NCBI GenBank assembly: GCA_028752905.1
Contig: JAQNBH010000003.1
Coordinates: forward strand, 25,793,989-25,857,988
Direction: 5' to 3'
DNA: 64,000 nt
From: Cladorhizidae sp. MBARI D1340-BT2
Taxonomy: Eukaryota; Porifera; Demospongiae; Poecilosclerida; Cladorhizidae
Below are positions 10,002-24,549 of this stretch, piece by piece. Position 1 is the stretch's first letter; each line of letters begins with the position of its first letter. The notes under the pieces are model-generated. The model worked only from the letters and a program-made list of their open reading frames with translations, was not told where the DNA came from and did not search any database. Both the position numbers and the translations under genes were made by a program.

Positions 10002-10910
10002 ATCATTCGAATCATATCAAGTCCATTACAGTGAAGTGTGCAGAATATTATGGATGTTTGATATCAACAGAGAGCACAGGGAGAGACCTATCTTAATAGC
10101 TATATATCAAGTTTATACAGTGAAGTGTGGAGAATCTATGAAGCTAACCTGTTTAGCATCAAGATAGAGAACACATAGAGAAACCTATCTTGTGATTCTA
10201 TGTATGCAGAATATACGGATGTTTGGTATCAAGAGAGAGAACAGAGAGAGGCCTACCTTTAGAGCTATATATCAAGTCTATTCAGTGAAGTGTGGAGAAT
10301 CTATGAAGCTAACATGTTTAGCTCAAGATAGAGAACACTGAGAGATACCTATCTTGCAAGTCCACTACAGTGAAGTGTGCAGAATATATGGATGTTTGGT
10401 ATCAAGAGAGAGCACTTAGAGAGTCCTATCTTAATAGCTATACATCAAGTCTATTCAGTGAAGTGTGGATAATCTACGAAGCTAAACATGTTTAGCATCA
10501 AGTAAGAGTACAATTCATAACTGCCCTAATTAACAAGACCAAAGTCCCAGATTTTGTCAACTGATAGAGAAGGCCCTTATCTGCAACATGTCAACAGATT
10601 ATCAATAAATGTAGTGGTTTTTCACTGGCAGGCCACCGCTTTGGCAACTGGAAAACGCCAGGAAAGATCGCAAACCTTACCACTTCAAATCACCATAACT
10701 TGCTAATACTTAGAGTAATCAAAATTTTGGCACGTACAAAAGACAGATAATTAGAAGGGCTCTCCAGTGATATAAATAATTTCTTTTTTGGGTAAAGTGT
10801 AGAAAAGTTATGAGCTTTACGGCAAAAAAGCAAGATTTTTGGGGGGGAAATGAGAAACATATAGACCAAATTAGGGCAAATATCAAGATAGAGAACACAT
10901 AATGAAACCT
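10002..10910. repeat. Unit 12, tail b
   Basis: 909 bp. The tail has ctctccagtg (private G to A) and ataaataattt. Confidence 0.96.
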
Positions 10911-11819
10911 ATCATTCGAATCATATCAAGTCCATTACAGTGAAGTGTGCAGAATATTATGGATGTTTGATATCAACAGAGAGCACAGGGAGAGACCTAT
11001 CTTAATAGCTATATATCAAGTTTATACAGTGAAGTGTGGAGAATCTATGAAGCTAACCTGTTTAGCATCAAGATAGAGAACACATAGAGAAACCTATCTT
11101 GTGATTCTATGTATGCAGAATATACGGATGTTTGGTATCAAGAGAGAGAACAGAGAGAGGCCTACCTTTAGAGCTATATATCAAGTCTATTCAGTGAAGT
11201 GTGGAGAATCTATGAAGCTAACATGTTTAGCTCAAGATAGAGAACACTGAGAGATACCTATCTTGCAAGTCCACTACAGTGAAGTGTGCAGAATATATGG
11301 ATGTTTGGTATCAAGAGAGAGCACTTAGAGAGTCCTATCTTAATAGCTATACATCAAGTCTATTCAGTGAAGTGTGGATAATCTACGAAGCTAAACATGT
11401 TTAGCATCAAGTAAGAGTACAATTCATAACTGCCCTAATTAACAAGACCAAAGTCCCAGATTTTGTCAACTGATAGAGAAGGCCCTTATCTGCAACATGT
11501 CAACAGATTATCAATAAATGTAGTGGTTTTTCACTGGCAGGCCACCGCTTTGGCAACTGGAAAACGCCAGGAAAGATCGCAAACCTTACCACTTCAAATC
11601 ACCATAACTTGCTAATACTTAGAGTAATCAAAATTTTGGCACGTACAAAAGACAGATAATTAGAAGGGCTCTCCGGTGATATAAATAATTTCTTTTTTGG
11701 GTAAAGTGTAGAAAAGTTATGAGCTTTACGGCAAAAAAGCAAGATTTTTGGGGGGGAAATGAGAAACATATAGACCAAATTAGGGCAAATATCAAGATAG
11801 AGAACACATAATGAAACCT
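10911..11819. repeat. Unit 13, tail b
   Basis: 909 bp with a ctctccggtg/ataaataattt/T5G7A3 tail. No private change noted. Confidence 0.96.
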
Positions 11820-12728
11820 ATCATTCGAATCATATCAAGTCCATTACAGTGAAGTGTGCAGAATATTATGGATGTTTGATATCAACAGAGAGCACAGGGA
11901 GAGACCTATCTTAATAGCTATATATCAAGTTTATACAGTGAAGTGTGGAGAATCTATGAAGCTAACCTGTTTAGCATCAAGATAGAGAACACATAGAGAA
12001 ACCTATCTTGTGATTCTATGTATGCAGAATATACGGATGTTTGGTATCAAGAGAGAGAACAGAGAGAGGCCTACCTTTAGAGCTATATATCAAGTCTATT
12101 CAGTGAAGTGTGGAGAATCTATGAAGCTAACATGTTTAGCTCAAGATAGAGAACACTGAGAGATACCTATCTTGCAAGTCCACTACAGTGAAGTGTGCAG
12201 AATATATGGATGTTTGGTATCAAGAGAGAGCACTTAGAGAGTCCTATCTTAATAGCTATACATCAAGTCTATTCAGTGAAGTGTGGATAATCTACGAAGC
12301 TAAACATGTTTAGCATCAAGTAAGAGTACAATTCATAACTGCCCTAATTAACAAGACCAAAGTCCCAGATTTTGTCAACTGATAGAGAAGGCCCTTATCT
12401 GCAACATGTCAACAGATTATCAATAAATGTAGTGGTTTTTCACTGGCAGGCCACCGCTTTGGCAACTGGAAAACGCCAGGAAAGATCGCAAACCTTACCA
12501 CTTCAAATCACCATAACTTGCTAATACTTAGAGTAATCAAAATTTTGGCACGTACAAAAGACAGATAATTAGAAGGGCTCTCCGGTGATATAAATAATTT
12601 CTTTTTTGGGTAAAGTGTAGAAAAGTTATGAGCTTTACGGCAAAAAAGCAAGATTTTTGGGGGGGAAATGAGAAACATATAGACCAAATTAGGGCAAATA
12701 TCAAGATAGAGAACACATAATGAAACCT
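11820..12728. repeat. Unit 14, tail b
   Basis: 909 bp, matching unit 13 at every diagnostic site. Confidence 0.96.
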
Positions 12729-13637
12729 ATCATTCGAATCATATCAAGTCCATTACAGTGAAGTGTGCAGAATATTATGGATGTTTGATATCAACAGAGA
12801 GCACAGGGAGAGACCTATCTTAATAGCTATATATCAAGTTTATACAGTGAAGTGTGGAGAATCTATGAAGCTAACCTGTTTAGCATCAAGATAGAGAACA
12901 CATAGAGAAACCTATCTTGTGATTCTATGTATGCAGAATATACGGATGTTTGGTATCAAGAGAGAGAACAGAGAGAGGCCTACCTTTAGAGCTATATATC
13001 AAGTCTATTCAGTGAAGTGTGGAGAATCTATGAAGCTAACATGTTTAGCTCAAGATAGAGAACACTGAGAGATACCTATCTTGCAAGTCCACTACAGTGA
13101 AGTGTGCAGAATATATGGATGTTTGGTATCAAGAGAGAGCACTTAGAGAGTCCTATCTTAATAGCTATACATCAAGTCTATTCAGTGAAGTGTGGATAAT
13201 CTACGAAGCTAAACATGTTTAGCATCAAGTAAGAGTACAATTCATAACTGCCCTAATTAACAAGACCAAAGTCCCAGATTTTGTCAACTGATAGAGAAGG
13301 CCCTTATCTGCAACATGTCAACAGATTATCAATAAATGTAGTGGTTTTTCACTGGCAGGCCACCGCTTTGGCAACTGGAAAACGCCAGGAAAGACCGCAA
13401 ACCTTACCACTTCAAATCACCATAACTTGCTAATACTTAGAGTAATCAAAATTTTGGCACGTACAAAAGACAGATAATTAGAAGGGCTATCCGGTGATAT
13501 AAAAAATTTCTTTTTTGGGTAAAGTGTAGAAAAGTTATGAGCTTTACGGCAAAAAAGCAAGATTTTTGGGGGGGAAATGAGAAACATATAGACCAAATTA
13601 GGGCAAATATCAAGATAGAGAACACATAATGAAACCT
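12729..13637. repeat. Unit 15, tail a
   Basis: 909 bp with a ctatcc/ataaaaaattt tail. Private change: aagaccgc in place of aagatcgc (13395), inside the otherwise invariant core. Confidence 0.96.
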
Positions 13638-14546
13638 ATCATTCGAATCATATCAAGTCCATTACAGTGAAGTGTGCAGAATATTATGGATGTTTGATAT
13701 CAACAGAGAGCACAGGGAGAGACCTATCTTAATAGCTATATATCAAGTTTATACAGTGAAGTGTGGAGAATCTATGAAGCTAACCTGTTTAGCATCAAGA
13801 TAGAGAACACATAGAGAAACCTATCTTGTGATTCTATGTATGCAGAATATACGGATGTTTGGTATCAAGAGAGAGAACAGAGAGAGGCCTACCTTTAGAG
13901 CTATATATCAAGTCTATTCAGTGAAGTGTGGAGAATCTATGAAGCTAACATGTTTAGCTCAAGATAGAGAACACTGAGAGATACCTATCTTGCAAGTCCA
14001 CTACAGTGAAGTGTGCAGAATATATGGATGTTTGGTATCAAGAGAGAGCACTTAGAGAGTCCTATCTTAATAGCTATACATCAAGTCTATTCAGTGAAGT
14101 GTGGATAATCTACGAAGCTAAACATGTTTAGCATCAAGTAAGAGTACAATTCATAACTGCCCTAATTAACAAGACCAAAGTCCCAGATTTTGTCAACTGA
14201 TAGAGAAGGCCCTTATCTGCAACATGTCAACAGATTATCAATAAATGTAGTGGTTTTTCACTGGCAGGCCACCGCTTTGGCAACTGGAAAACGCCAGGAA
14301 AGATCGCAAACCTTACCACTTCAAATCACCATAACTTGCTAATACTTAGAGTAATCAAAATTTTGGCACGTACAAAAGACAGATAATTAGAAGGGCTATC
14401 CGGTGATATAAATAATTTCTTTTTTGGGTAAAGTGTAGAAAAGTTATGAGCTTTACGGCAAAAAAGCAAGATTTTTGGGGGGGAAATGAGAAACATATAG
14501 ACCAAATTAGGGCAAATATCAAGATAGAGAACACATAATGAAACCT
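13638..14546. repeat. Unit 16, tail d
   Basis: 909 bp. It is the first unit with ctatcc combined with ataaataattt, the tail that dominates up to 28173. Confidence 0.96.
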
Positions 14547-15455
14547 ATCATTCGAATCATATCAAGTCCATTACAGTGAAGTGTGCAGAATATTATGGAT
14601 GTTTGATATCAACAGAGAGCACAGGGAGAGACCTATCTTAATAGCTATATATCAAGTTTATACAGTGAAGTGTGGAGAATCTATGAAGCTAACCTGTTTA
14701 GCATCAAGATAGAGAACACATAGAGAAACCTATCTTGTGATTCTATGTATGCAGAATATACGGATGTTTGGTATCAAGAGAGAGAACAGAGAGAGGCCTA
14801 CCTTTAGAGCTATATATCAAGTCTATTCAGTGAAGTGTGGAGAATCTATGAAGCTAACATGTTTAGCTCAAGATAGAGAACACTGAGAGATACCTATCTT
14901 GCAAGTCCACTACAGTGAAGTGTGCAGAATATATGGATGTTTGGTATCAAGAGAGAGCACTTAGAGAGTCCTATCTTAATAGCTATACATCAAGTCTATT
15001 CAGTGAAGTGTGGATAATCTACGAAGCTAAACATGTTTAGCATCAAGTAAGAGTACAATTCATAACTGCCCTAATTAACAAGACCAAAGTCCCAGATTTT
15101 GTCAACTGATAGAGAAGGCCCTTATCTGCAACATGTCAACAGATTATCAATAAATGTAGTGGTTTTTCACTGGCAGGCCACCGCTTTGGCAACTGGAAAA
15201 CGCCAGGAAAGATCGCAAACCTTACCACTTCAAATCACCATAACTTGCTAATACTTAGAGTAATCAAAATTTTGGCACGTACAAAAGACAGATAATTAGA
15301 AGGGCTATCCGGTGATATAAATAATTTCTTTTTTGGGTAAAGTGTAGAAAAGTTATGAGCTTTACGGCAAAAAAGCAAGATTTTTGGGGGGGAAATGAGA
15401 AACATATAGACCAAATTAGGGCAAATATCAAGATAGAGAACACATAATGAAACCT
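14547..15455. repeat. Unit 17, tail d
   Basis: 909 bp, matching unit 16 at every diagnostic site. Confidence 0.96.
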
Positions 15456-16364
15456 ATCATTCGAATCATATCAAGTCCATTACAGTGAAGTGTGCAGAAT
15501 ATTATGGATGTTTGATATCAACAGAGAGCACAGGGAGAGACCTATCTTAATAGCTATATATCAAGTTTATACAGTGAAGTGTGGAGAATCTATGAAGCTA
15601 ACCTGTTTAGCATCAAGATAGAGAACACATAGAGAAACCTATCTTGTGATTCTATGTATGCAGAATATACGGATGTTTGGTATCAAGAGAGAGAACAGAG
15701 AGAGGCCTACCTTTAGAGCTATATATCAAGTCTATTCAGTGAAGTGTGGAGAATCTATGAAGCTAACATGTTTAGCTCAAGATAGAGAACACTGAGAGAT
15801 ACCTATCTTGCAAGTCCACTACAGTGAAGTGTGCAGAATATATGGATGTTTGGTATCAAGAGAGAGCACTTAGAGAGTCCTATCTTAATAGCTATACATC
15901 AAGTCTATTCAGTGAAGTGTGGATAATCTACGAAGCTAAACATGTTTAGCATCAAGTAAGAGTACAATTCATAACTGCCCTAATTAACAAGACCAAAGTC
16001 CCAGATTTTGTCAACTGATAGAGAAGGCCCTTATCTGCAACATGTCAACAGATTATCAATAAATGTAGTGGTTTTTCACTGGCAGGCCACCGCTTTGGCA
16101 ACTGGAAAACGCCAGGAAAGATCGCAAACCTTACCACTTCAAATCACCATAACTTGCTAATACTTAGAGTAATCAAAATTTTGGCACGTGCAAAAGACAG
16201 ATAATTAGAAGGGCTATCCGGTGATATAAATAATTTCTTTTATGGGTAAAGTGTAGAAAAGTTATGAGCTTTACGGCAAAAAAGCAAGATTTTTGGGGGG
16301 GAAATGAGAAACATATAGACCAAATTAGGGCAAATATCAAGATAGAGAACACATAATGAAACCT
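15456..16364. repeat. Unit 18, tail d with cacgtgc
   Basis: 909 bp. The tail carries cacgtgc, otherwise typical of tail g, but with ctatcc. Private change: cttttatggg (A at 16242). Confidence 0.96.
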
Positions 16365-17273
16365 ATCATTCGAATCATATCAAGTCCATTACAGTGAAGT
16401 GTGCAGAATATTATGGATGTTTGATATCAACAGAGAGCACAGGGAGAGACCTATCTTAATAGCTATATATCAAGTTTATACAGTGAAGTGTGGAGAATCT
16501 ATGAAGCTAACCTGTTTAGCATCAAGATAGAGAACACATAGAGAAACCTATCTTGTGATTCTATGTATGCAGAATATACGGATGTTTGGTATCAAGAGAG
16601 AGAACAGAGAGAGGCCTACCTTTAGAGCTATATATCAAGTCTATTCAGTGAAGTGTGGAGAATCTATGAAGCTAACATGTTTAGCTCAAGATAGAGAACA
16701 CTGAGAGATACCTATCTTGCAAGTCCACTACAGTGAAGTGTGCAGAATATATGGATGTTTGCTATCAAGAGAGAGCACTTAGAGAGTCCTATCTTAATAG
16801 CTATACATCAAGTCTATTCAGTGAAGTGTGGATAATCTACGAAGCTAAACATGTTTAGCATCAAGTAAGAGTACAATTCATAACTGCCCTAATTAACAAG
16901 ACCAAAGTCCCAGATTTTGTCAACTGATAGAGAAGGCCCTTATCTGCAACATGTCAACAGATTATCAATAAATGTAGTGGTTTTTCACTGGCAGGCCACC
17001 GCTTTGGCAACTGGAAAACGCCAGGAAAGATCGCAAACCTTACCACTTCAAATCACCATAACTTGCTAATACTTAGAGTAATCAAAATTTTGGCACGTGC
17101 AAAAGACAGATAATTAGAAGGGCTATCCGGTGATATAAATAATTTCTTTTTTGGGTAAAGTGTAGCAAAGTTATGAGCTTTACGGCAAAAAAGCAAGATT
17201 TTTGGGGGGGAAATGAGAAACATATAGACCAAATTAGGGCAAATATCAAGATAGAGAACACATAATGAAACCT
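16365..17273. repeat. Unit 19, tail d with cacgtgc
   Basis: 909 bp. It has cacgtgc as in unit 18, plus gtttgctatc in A3 (C at 16762) and gtagcaaag (C at 17166). The gtagcaaag change recurs in unit 50. Confidence 0.96.
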
Positions 17274-18182
17274 ATCATTCGAATCATATCAAGTCCATTA
17301 CAGTGAAGTGTGCAGAATATTATGGATGTTTGATATCAACAGAGAGCACAGGGAGAGACCTATCTTAATAGCTATATATCAAGTTTATACAGTGAAGTGT
17401 GGAGAATCTATGAAGCTAACCTGTTTAGCATCAAGATAGAGAACACATAGAGAAACCTATCTTGTGATTCTATGTATGCAGAATATACGGATGTTTGGTA
17501 TCAAGAGAGAGAACAGAGAGAGGCCTACCTTTAGAGCTATATATCAAGTCTATTCAGTGAAGTGTGGAGAATCTATGAAGCTAACATGTTTAGCTCAAGA
17601 TAGAGAACACTGAGAGATACCTATCTTGCAAGTCCACTACAGTGAAGTGTGCAGAATATATGGATGTTTGGTATCAAGAGAGAGCACTTAGAGAGTCCTA
17701 TCTTAATAGCTATACATCAAGTCTATTCAGTGAAGTGTGGATAATCTACGAAGCTAAACATGTTTAGCATCAAGTAAGAGTACAATTCATAACTGCCCTA
17801 ATTAACAAGACCAAAGTCCCAGATTTTGTCAACTGATAGAGAAGGCCCTTATCTGCAACATGTCAACAGATTATCAATAAATGTAGTGGTTTTTCACTGG
17901 CAGGCCACCGCTTTGGCAACTGGAAAACGCCAGGAAAGATCGCAAACCTTACCACTTCAAATCACCATAACTTGCTAATACTTAGAGTAATCAAAATTTT
18001 GGCACGTACAAAAGACAGATAATTAGAAGGGCTATCCGGTGATATAAATAATTTCTTTTTTGGGTAAAGTGTAGAAAAGTTATGAGCTTGACGGCAAAAA
18101 AGCAAGATTTTTGGGGGGGAAATGAGAAACATATAGACCAAATTAGGGCAAATATCAAGATAGAGAACACATAATGAAACCT
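17274..18182. repeat. Unit 20, tail d
   Basis: 909 bp with cacgtac, ctatcc and ataaataattt. It has cttgacgg in place of ctttacgg (G at 18090), also found in tail h. Confidence 0.96.
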
Positions 18183-19091
18183 ATCATTCGAATCATATCA
18201 AGTCCATTACAGTGAAGTGTGCAGAATATTATGGATGTTTGATATCAACAGAGAGCACAGGGAGAGACCTATCTTAATAGCTATATATCAAGTTTATACA
18301 GTGAAGTGTGGAGAATCTATGAAGCTAACCTGTTTAGCATCAAGATAGAGAACACATAGAGAAACCTATCTTGTGATTCTATGTATGCAGAATATACGGA
18401 TGTTTGGTATCAAGAGAGAGAACAGAGAGAGGCCTACCTTTAGAGCTATATATCAAGTCTATTCAGTGAAGTGTGGAGAATCTATGAAGCTAACATGTTT
18501 AGCTCAAGATAGAGAACACTGAGAGATACCTATCTTGCAAGTCCACTACAGTGAAGTGTGCAGAATATATGGATGTTTGGTATCAAGAGAGAGCACTTAG
18601 AGAGTCCTATCTTAATAGCTATACATCAAGTCTATTCAGTGAAGTGTGGATAATCTACGAAGCTAAACATGTTTAGCATCAAGTAAGAGTACAATTCATA
18701 ACTGCCCTAATTAACAAGACCAAAGTCCCAGATTTTGTCAACTGATAGAGAAGGCCCTTATCTGCAACATGTCAACAGATTATCAATAAATGTAGTGGTT
18801 TTTCACTGTCAGGCCACCGCTTTGGCAACTGGAAAACGCCAGGAAAGATCGCAAACCTTACCACTTCAAATCACCATAACTTGCTAATACTTAGAGTAAT
18901 CAAAATTTTGGCACGTACAAAAGACAGATAATTAGAAGGGCTATCCGGTGATATAAAAAAATTCTTTTTTGGGTAAAGTGTAGAAAAGTTATGAGCTTTA
19001 CGGCAAAAAAGCAAGATTTTTGGGGGGGAAATGAGAAACATATAGACCAAATTAGGGCAAATATCAAGATAGAGAACACATAATGAAACCT
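18183..19091. repeat. Unit 21, tail a
   Basis: 909 bp with a ctatcc/ataaaaaaattc tail. Private change: cactgtcagg (T at 18809) in the conserved core. Confidence 0.96.
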
Positions 19092-20004
19092 ATCATTCGA
19101 ATCATATCAAGTCCATTACAGTGAAGTGTGCAGAATATTATGGATGTTTGATATCAACAGAGAGCACAGGGAGAGACCTATCTTAATAGCTATATATCAA
19201 GTTTATACAGTGAAGTGTGGAGAATCTATGAAGCTAACCTGTTTAGCATCAAGATAGAGAACACATAGAGAAACCTATCTTGTGATTCTATGTATGCAGA
19301 ATATACGGATGTTTGGTATCAAGAGAGAGAACAGAGAGAGGCCTACCTTTAGAGCTATATATATATCAAGTCTATTCAGTGAAGTGTGGAGAATCTATGA
19401 AGCTAACATGTTTAGCTCAAGATAGAGAACACTGAGAGATACCTATCTTGCAAGTCCACTACAGTGAAGTGTGCAGAATATATGGATGTTTGGTATCAAG
19501 AGAGAGCACTTAGAGAGTCCTATCTTAATAGCTATACATCAAGTCTATTCAGTGAAGTGTGGATAATCTACGAAGCTAAACATGTTTAGCATCAAGTAAG
19601 AGTACAATTCATAACTGCCCTAATTAACAAGACCAAAGTCCCAGATTTTGTCAACTGATAGAGAAGGCCCTTATCTGCAACATGTCAACAGATTATCAAT
19701 AAATGTAGTGGTTTTTCACTGGCAGGCCACCGCTTTGGCAACTGGAAAACGCCAGGAAAGATCGCAAACCTTACCACTTCAAATCACCATAACTTGCTAA
19801 TACTTAGAGTAATCAAAATTTTGGCACGTACAAAAGACAGATAATTAGAAGGGCTATCCGGTGATATAAAAAATTTCTTTTTTGGGTAAAGTGTAGAAAA
19901 GTTATGAGCTTTACGGCAAAAAAGCAAGATTTTTGGGGGGGAAATGAGAAACATATAGACCAAATTAGGGCAAATATCAAGATAGAGAACACATAATGAA
20001 ACCT
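19092..20004. repeat. Unit 22, tail a, with ATAT expansion
   Basis: 913 bp. Four extra bases (one atat) lie in the ctatatatatat stretch near 19356-19366 at the end of A2. The tail is ctatcc/ataaaaaattt. Confidence 0.96.
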
Positions 20005-20913
20005 ATCATTCGAATCATATCAAGTCCATTACAGTGAAGTGTGCAGAATATTATGGATGTTTGATATCAACAGAGAGCACAGGGAGAGACCTATCTTAAT
20101 AGCTATATATCAAGTTTATACAGTGAAGTGTGGAGAATCTATGAAGCTAACCTGTTTAGCATCAAGATAGAGAACACATAGAGAAACCTATCTTGTGATT
20201 CTATGTATGCAGAATATACGGATGTTTGGTATCAAGAGAGAGAACAGAGAGAGGCCTACCTTTAGAGCTATATATCAAGTCTATTCAGTGAAGTGTGGAG
20301 AATCTATGAAGCTAACATGTTTAGCTCAAGATAGAGAACACTGAGAGATACCTATCTTGCAAGTCCACTACAGTGAAGTGTGCAGAATATATGGATGTTT
20401 GGTATCAAGAGAGAGCACTTAGAGAGTCCTATCTTAATAGCTATACATCAAGTCTATTCAGTGAAGTGTGGATAATCTACGAAGCTAAACATGTTTAGCA
20501 TCAAGTAAGAGTACAATTCATAACTGCCCTAATTAACAAGACCAAAGTCCCAGATTTTGTCAACTGATAGAGAAGGCCCTTATCTGCAACATGTCAACAG
20601 ATTATCAATAAATGTAGTGGTTTTTCACTGGCAGGCCACCGCTTTGGCAACTGGAAAACGCCAGGAAAGATCGCAAACCTTACCACTTCAAATCACCATA
20701 ACTTGCTAATACTTAGAGTAATCAAAATTTTGGCACGTACAAAAGACAGATAATTAGAAGGGCTATCCGGTGATATAAAAAATTTCTTTTTTGGGTAAAG
20801 TGTAGAAAAGTTATGAGCTTTACGGCAAAAAAGCAAGATTTTTGGGGGGGAAATGAGAAACATATAGACCAAATTAGGGCAAATATCAAGATAGAGAACA
20901 CATAATGAAACCT
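20005..20913. repeat. Unit 23, tail a
   Basis: 909 bp with a ctatcc/ataaaaaattt/T5G7A3 tail and normal A2 length. Confidence 0.96.
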
Positions 20914-21826
20914 ATCATTCGAATCATATCAAGTCCATTACAGTGAAGTGTGCATAATATTATGGATGTTTGATATCAACAGAGAGCACAGGGAGAGACC
21001 TATCTTAATAGCTATATATCAAGTTTATACAGTGAAGTGTGGAGAATCTATGAAGCTAACCTGTTTAGCATCAAGATAGAGAACACATAGAGAAACCTAT
21101 CTTGTGATTCTATGTATGCAGAATATACGGATGTTTGGTATCAAGAGAGAGAACAGAGAGAGGCCTACCTTTAGAGCTATATATATATCAAGTCTATTCA
21201 GTGAAGTGTGGAGAATCTATGAAGCTAACATGTTTAGCTCAAGATAGAGAACACTGAGAGATACCTATCTTGCAAGTCCACTACAGTGAAGTGTGCAGAA
21301 TATATGGATGTTTGGTATCAAGAGAGAGCACTTAGAGAGTCCTATCTTAATAGCTATACATCAAGTCTATTCAGTGAAGTGTGGATAATCTACGAAGCTA
21401 AACATGTTTAGCATCAAGTAAGAGTACAATTCATAACTGCCCTAATTAACAAGACCAAAGTCCCAGATTTTGTCAACTGATAGAGAAGGCCCTTATCTGC
21501 AACATGTCAACAGATTATCAATAAATGTAGTGGTTTTTCACTGGCAGGCCACCGCTTTGGCAACTGGAAAACGCCAGGAAAGATCGCAAACCTTACCACT
21601 TCAAATCACCATAACTTGCTAATACTTAGAGTAATCAAAATTTTGGCACGTACAAAAGACAGATAATTAGAAGGGCTATCCGGTGATATAAATAATTTCT
21701 TTTTTGGGTAAAGTGTTGAAAAGTTATAAGCTTTACGGCAAAAAAGCAAGATTTTTGGGGGGGAAATGAGAAACATATAGACCAAATTAGGGCAAATATC
21801 AAGATAGAGAACACATAATGAAACCT
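20914..21826. repeat. Unit 24, tail d, first of a three-unit repeat
   Basis: 913 bp with a gcataat head, the ATAT expansion at about 21170-21187, and a tail with gtgttgaaaagttataagc. Unit 27 matches it at all of these sites. Confidence 0.96.
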
Positions 21827-22731
21827 ATCATTCGAATCATATCACATTACAGTGAAGTGTGCAGAATATTATGGATGTTTGATATCAACAGAGAGCACAG
21901 GGAGAGACCTATCTTAATAGCTATATATCAAGTTTATACAGTGAAGTGTGGAGAATCTATGAAGCTAACCTGTTTAGCATCAAGATAGAGAACACATAGA
22001 GAAACCTATCTTGTGATTCTATGTATGCAGAATATACGGATGTTTGGTATCAAGAGAGAGAACAGAGAGAGGCCTACCTTTAGAGCTATATATCAAGTCT
22101 ATTCAGTGAAGTGTGGAGAATCTATGAAGCTAACATGTTTAGCTCAAGATAGAGAACACTGAGAGATACCTATCTTGCAAGTCCACTACAGTGAAGTGTG
22201 CAGAATATATGGATGATTGGTATCAAGAGAGAGCACTTAGAGAGTCCTATCTTAATAGCTATACATCAAGTCTATTCAGTGAAGTGTGGATAATCTACGA
22301 AGCTAAACATGTTTAGCATCAAGTAAGAGTACAATTCATAACTGCCCTAATTAACAAGACCAAAGTCCCAGATTTTGTCAACTGATAGAGAAGGCCCTTA
22401 TCTGCAACATGTCAACAGATTATCAATAAATGTAGTGGTTTTTCACTGGCAGGCCACCGCTTTGGCAACTGGAAAACGCCAGGAAAGATCGCAAACCTTA
22501 CCACTTCAAATCACCATAACTTGCTAATACTTAGAGTAATCAAAATTTTGGCACATACAAAAGACAGATAATTAGAAGGGCTATCCGGTGATATAAATAA
22601 TTTCTTTTTTGGGTAAAGTGTAGAAAAGTTATAAGCTTTACGGCAAAAAAGCAAGATTTTTGGGGGGGAAATGAGAAACATATAGACCAAATTAGGGCAA
22701 ATATCAAGATAGAGAACACATAATGAAACCT
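21827..22731. repeat. Unit 25, tail d, 4-base head deletion
   Basis: 905 bp. The head reads atatcacattacag, four bases short. It has gatgattgg in A3 (A at 22216), and cacatac and ttataagc in the tail. Unit 28 is its copy. Confidence 0.96.
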
Positions 22732-23636
22732 ATCATTCGAATCATATCACATTACAGTGAAGTGTGCAGAATATTATGGATGTTTGATATCAACAGAGAG
22801 CACAGGGAGAGACCTATCTTAATAGCTATATATCAAGTTTATACAGTGAAGTGTGGAGAATCTATGAAGCTAACCTGTTTAGCATCAAGATAGAGAACAC
22901 ATAGAGAAACCTATCTTGTGATTCTATGTATGCAGAATATACGGATGTTTGGTATCAAGAGAGAGAACAGAGAGAGGCCTACCTTTAGAGCTATATATCA
23001 AGTCTATTCAGTGAAGTGTGGAGAATCTATGAAGCTAACATGTTTAGCTCAAGATAGAGAACACTGAGAGATACCTATCTTGCAAGTCCACTACAGTGAA
23101 GTGTGCAGAATATATGGATGTTTGGTATCAAGAGAGAGCACTTAGAGAGTCCTATCTTAATAGCTATACATCAAGTCTATTCAGTGAAGTGTGGATAATC
23201 TACGAAGCTAAACATGTTTAGCATCAAGTAAGAGTACAATTCATAACTGCCCTAATTAACAAGACCAAAGTCCCAGATTTTGTCAACTGATAGAGAAGGC
23301 CCTTATCTGCAACATGTCAACAGATTATCAATAAATGTAGTGGTTTTTCACTGGCAGGCCACCGCTTTGGCAACTGGAAAACGCCAGGAAAGATCGCAAA
23401 CCTTACCACTTCAAATCACCATAACTTGCTAATACTTAGAGTAATCAAAATTTTGGCACGTACAAAAGACAGATAATTAGAAGGGCTATCCGGTGATATA
23501 AATAATTTCTTTTTTGGGTAAAGTGTAGAAAAGTTATGAGCTTTACGGCAAAAAAGCAAGATTTTTGGGGGGGAAATGAGAAACATATAGACCAAATTAG
23601 GGCAAATATCAAGATAGAGAACACATAATGAAACCT
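22732..23636. repeat. Unit 26, tail d, 4-base head deletion
   Basis: 905 bp. It has the same head deletion as unit 25 but gatgtttgg, cacgtac and ttatgagc. Units 29 and 31 are its copies. Confidence 0.96.
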
Positions 23637-24549
23637 ATCATTCGAATCATATCAAGTCCATTACAGTGAAGTGTGCATAATATTATGGATGTTTGATATC
23701 AACAGAGAGCACAGGGAGAGACCTATCTTAATAGCTATATATCAAGTTTATACAGTGAAGTGTGGAGAATCTATGAAGCTAACCTGTTTAGCATCAAGAT
23801 AGAGAACACATAGAGAAACCTATCTTGTGATTCTATGTATGCAGAATATACGGATGTTTGGTATCAAGAGAGAGAACAGAGAGAGGCCTACCTTTAGAGC
23901 TATATATATATCAAGTCTATTCAGTGAAGTGTGGAGAATCTATGAAGCTAACATGTTTAGCTCAAGATAGAGAACACTGAGAGATACCTATCTTGCAAGT
24001 CCACTACAGTGAAGTGTGCAGAATATATGGATGTTTGGTATCAAGAGAGAGCACTTAGAGAGTCCTATCTTAATAGCTATACATCAAGTCTATTCAGTGA
24101 AGTGTGGATAATCTACGAAGCTAAACATGTTTAGCATCAAGTAAGAGTACAATTCATAACTGCCCTAATTAACAAGACCAAAGTCCCAGATTTTGTCAAC
24201 TGATAGAGAAGGCCCTTATCTGCAACATGTCAACAGATTATCAATAAATGTAGTGGTTTTTCACTGGCAGGCCACCGCTTTGGCAACTGGAAAACGCCAG
24301 GAAAGATCGCAAACCTTACCACTTCAAATCACCATAACTTGCTAATACTTAGAGTAATCAAAATTTTGGCACGTACAAAAGACAGATAATTAGAAGGGCT
24401 ATCCGGTGATATAAATAATTTCTTTTTTGGGTAAAGTGTTGAAAAGTTATAAGCTTTACGGCAAAAAAGCAAGATTTTTGGGGGGGAAATGAGAAACATA
24501 TAGACCAAATTAGGGCAAATATCAAGATAGAGAACACATAATGAAACCT
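23637..24549. repeat. Unit 27, tail d, copy of unit 24
   Basis: 913 bp with gcataat, the ATAT expansion near 23900-23911, and gtgttgaaaagttataagc. Confidence 0.96.
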
